Source: Flavobacterium quisquiliarum (lineage in GTDB: Bacteria; Bacteroidota; Bacteroidia; Flavobacteriales; Flavobacteriaceae). Taken from it: a stretch of 64,000 nt of DNA. Below the pieces are notes generated by a model. It did not search any database, was not told where the DNA came from, and saw only the letters and a list, made by a program, of their open reading frames with translations. The position numbers and the translations under genes were made by a program. Every line of letters starts with the position of its first letter. The first letter of the stretch is position 1. Positions 61,802 through 64,000 of the stretch are shown here, piece by piece. The DNA lies in the NCBI RefSeq assembly GCF_019308285.1, contig NZ_WWEM01000009.1, positions 124,001 to 188,000 on the forward strand, given 5' to 3'.

Positions 61802-62066
61802 TAATTTTTACACAACTTGCAATTTTATCGGATTTCGTTTAGAAAAATTTGTAATTAAATTTTAAGAATTACTTCTTCTTCATAAAGTCTTTTTTGACTG
61901 AAATTTGAAAAAGAACAATAGTTTACAGCTAAAAATTCCAGATTAAAAAATGTTAAATTTTATACAGAATCAGTAGCAAAAAAATTGCATTTTCAGGGCA
62001 AAAAAGAGCAAAAATAAATAATTAAAAAGGCACTTATTGTTGCTTTTTTTTTCGGTTTAGATTGAC

Positions 62067-62074
62067 TAAATTTG
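62067..62074 (+). promoter_or_regulatory. -7 box of purL
   Basis: TAAATTTG matches TAnnTTTG and is followed by CAGC. TTG at 62040-62042 lies 24 bases upstream, slightly long for the -33 element. The ATG is 25 bases downstream. No purine riboswitch is visible in the short leader. Confidence 0.65.
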
Positions 62075-62099
62075 CAGCTCAATACAACAAACTACACAA

Positions 62100-64000
62100 A
62101 TGATCCATTTCTTTGAAAACCAAAGCAAAACTGTTTTTGCCGTACAAACGCAAAACGAAATTTCAGCTCAAGACATTTCAAAATTAAACTGGCTTTTTGC
62201 CGACGCGAATAAGATCGAGAAATCTGCATTACCAGGTTTTTTTGTTGGACCACGCGCAACTATGATTACACCTTGGAGTACTAATGCTGTAGAAATTACT
62301 CAAAACATGGGGATTTCTGGCATTATCAGAATTGAAGAATTTCATCCTGCAACGGAAGATTTTACTGATTTTGATCCAATGCTTTCTCAAAAATTCAATG
62401 AATTAGATCAAGAAATCTTCACTATCAACATTCAACCAGAACCAATTTTGGAAATTGATGATATTGCTGCTTACAACAAAGTTGAAGGTTTAGCTTTAAG
62501 CGAAGAAGAAGTTGATTACTTAAACAATCTTTCGACTAAACTTGGAAGAAAATTAACTGATTCTGAGATTTTCGCTTTCTCACAAGCAAACTCAGAACAC
62601 TGCCGTCACAAAATCTTCAACGGAACATTTGTAATTGACGGTGAAGAAAAAGAAACTTCTCTTTTCAAATTAATCAAAAAAACATCTCAGGAAAATCCTA
62701 ACGATATTGTGTCTGCTTATAAAGACAACGTTGCTTTTGTAAAAGGACCAAAAGTGCAGCAATTTGCACCAAAATCAGCGGACAAACCTGATTTTTACGA
62801 AATAAAAGATTTTGATTCGGTTATCTCATTAAAAGCCGAAACACACAATTTCCCAACTACAGTTGAACCTTTCAACGGAGCTGCAACAGGTTCTGGAGGA
62901 GAAATTCGTGACCGTTTAGCTGGAGGACAAGGATCTTTGCCATTAGCAGGAACTGCAGTTTACATGACTTCATATTCTCGTTTAAACGATAATAGAAAAT
63001 GGGAAAATGCTGTTGAAGAAAGAAAATGGTTGTACCAAACACCAATGGATATTTTGATCAAAGCTTCAAATGGAGCTTCTGATTTCGGAAATAAATTTGG
63101 TCAGCCGCTTATTACTGGTTCTGTTTTAACTTTCGAACACGAAGAAGAAAACAGAAAAATTGGTTACGATAAAGTAATCATGCAAGCAGGTGGAATTGGA
63201 TACGGAAAACTGGATCAATCAATCAAAAAGAAACCACAAGAAGGCGATAAAATTGTCATTCTTGGAGGAGAAAATTATAGAATCGGAATGGGTGGTGCTG
63301 CGGTTTCTTCTGCAGATACTGGAGCTTTCGGTTCAGGAATCGAATTAAATGCGATTCAACGTTCAAATCCTGAAATGCAAAAACGTGCTGCAAATGCAAT
63401 TCGTGGTTTGGTTGAAAGCGACAATAATCCAATTGTTTCTATTCACGATCACGGAGCTGGAGGACACTTAAACTGTCTTTCTGAATTAGTTGAAGAAACT
63501 GGAGGTTTAATCGATTTAGACAAATTACCAGTTGGAGATCCAACACTTTCTGCAAAAGAAATTATTGGTAACGAATCTCAGGAAAGAATGGGATTGGTTA
63601 TTGGTCAAAAAGATATCGATACCTTACAAAGAATCGCTGACAGAGAGCGTTCACCAATGTACGAAGTTGGAGATGTAACAGGTGATCACCGTTTTACATT
63701 CGAATCAAAATCAAATGGTTCAAAACCGATGGATTATGCTTTAGAAGATTTCTTCGGAAGTTCTCCAAAAACGGTTATGACAGATAAAACTATCGATAGA
63801 AAATATGCTGATGTAGCTTATGCAGCAAATGACTTTGAAAGTTATTTAAAAGACGTTTTACGTTTAGAGGCTGTTGCTTCAAAAGATTGGCTAACGAATA
63901 AAGTTGACCGTTGTGTTGGAGGAAAAGTAGCGAAACAACAAAATGCAGGACCTTTGCAATTGCCTTTGAATAATGTCGGAGTTATGGCGCTGGATTATTT
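62100..64000 (+). CDS. purL: Phosphoribosylformylglycinamidine synthase, 5' part
   Basis: This is the N-terminal half (633 codons) of the long, fused PurL that converts FGAR to FGAM with glutamine and ATP in purine synthesis. The frame is open to the window end. The start ATG at 62100 gives [19 protein letters not shown]. Diagnostic segments are [18 protein letters not shown], the [37 protein letters not shown]/Mg motif, FGNKFGQPL and [23 protein letters not shown]. The glutaminase domain with its Cys would lie beyond the edge. Confidence 0.96.
   Translation, partial: MIHFFENQSKTVFAVQTQNEISAQDISKLNWLFADANKIEKSALPGFFVGPRATMITPWSTNAVEITQNMGISGIIRIEEFHPATEDFTDFDPMLSQKFNELDQEIFTINIQPEPILEIDDIAAYNKVEGLALSEEEVDYLNNLSTKLGRKLTDSEIFAFSQANSEHCRHKIFNGTFVIDGEEKETSLFKLIKKTSQENPNDIVSAYKDNVAFVKGPKVQQFAPKSADKPDFYEIKDFDSVISLKAETHNFPTTVEPFNGAATGSGGEIRDRLAGGQGSLPLAGTAVYMTSYSRLNDNRKWENAVEERKWLYQTPMDILIKASNGASDFGNKFGQPLITGSVLTFEHEEENRKIGYDKVIMQAGGIGYGKLDQSIKKKPQEGDKIVILGGENYRIGMGGAAVSSADTGAFGSGIELNAIQRSNPEMQKRAANAIRGLVESDNNPIVSIHDHGAGGHLNCLSELVEETGGLIDLDKLPVGDPTLSAKEIIGNESQERMGLVIGQKDIDTLQRIADRERSPMYEVGDVTGDHRFTFESKSNGSKPMDYALEDFFGSSPKTVMTDKTIDRKYADVAYAANDFESYLKDVLRLEAVASKDWLTNKVDRCVGGKVAKQQNAGPLQLPLNNVGVMALDY

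Noticed and set aside
62075..62099. Purine riboswitch before purL
   Set aside because: The leader is only about 25 bases after the -7 box and shows no aptamer-like pairing.

Overview
The window is a 64 kb piece of a low-GC chromosome that looks like a Flavobacterium or close relative (Bacteroidota, Flavobacteriia). The support is two SusC/SusD-type outer-membrane pairs, a zinc metalloprotease of the Bacteroidota type, LytS/LytTR regulation, a bacillithiol gene (bshB1), -7 boxes of the TAnnTTTG type, A/T-rich leaders with weak Shine-Dalgarno sequences, and the intergenic phrase-like repeats common in flavobacterial genomes. No IS element, prophage, CRISPR array or rRNA operon is visible. One tRNA (His, GTG) is present.

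Layout. 1-11.0 kb: the end of an ABC exporter, then a LytS-type kinase, a secreted metalloprotease, SusC, SusD and, behind a terminator and its own promoter, a LytTR response regulator. A 13-bp direct repeat with exact 21-bp periodicity lies just upstream of the metalloprotease promoter and has the geometry of a LytTR operator, which suggests a self-contained signalling-to-nutrient-uptake circuit. 11.2-13.8 kb: a NUMOD4/HNH-like protein, a repeat-rich spacer and lpdA. 13.9-18.6 kb: an SPFH protein, a zinc-ribbon protein, a coiled-coil zinc-ribbon protein and an acidic protein in one operon, followed by a DUF2314-ankyrin gene and a secreted TPM-domain gene. This resembles a membrane-stress module.

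18.6-37.7 kb is an accessory region of short units: immunity-like genes (SUFU family, an acidic partner, SMI1/KNR4), three DUF1801 proteins, small secreted proteins, a DUF2975/XRE pair, an orphan membrane protein resembling the end of cytochrome oxidase subunit I, an ArsR-type C-terminal domain standing alone, a beta-lactamase-fold protein with an altered catalytic motif, an MBL hydrolase, a lactonase, LOG and others. 37.7-52.2 kb is mostly housekeeping or regulation: a CPA2 antiporter, serine dehydratase, PanB, an RluA-type synthase, an aldehyde dehydrogenase, a 1350-residue hybrid sensor kinase and a YpfJ-type peptidase. 52.4-56.9 kb is a minus-strand SusC/SusD pair without enzymes, preceded by two tandem palindromes that look like an operator. 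57.4-64 kb: tRNA-His, bshB1, isochorismate synthase with a hotdog thioesterase (menaquinone pathway), a lipoprotein, and the 5' part of purL, cut by the window edge.

The most rewarding items for follow-up are the putative LytTR operator and split two-component system, the SPFH/zinc-ribbon/TPM cluster, the COX1-like orphan, the SxxR serine-hydrolase homologue, the tandem palindromic operator, and the heptad/octad repeat families in the intergenic spaces.
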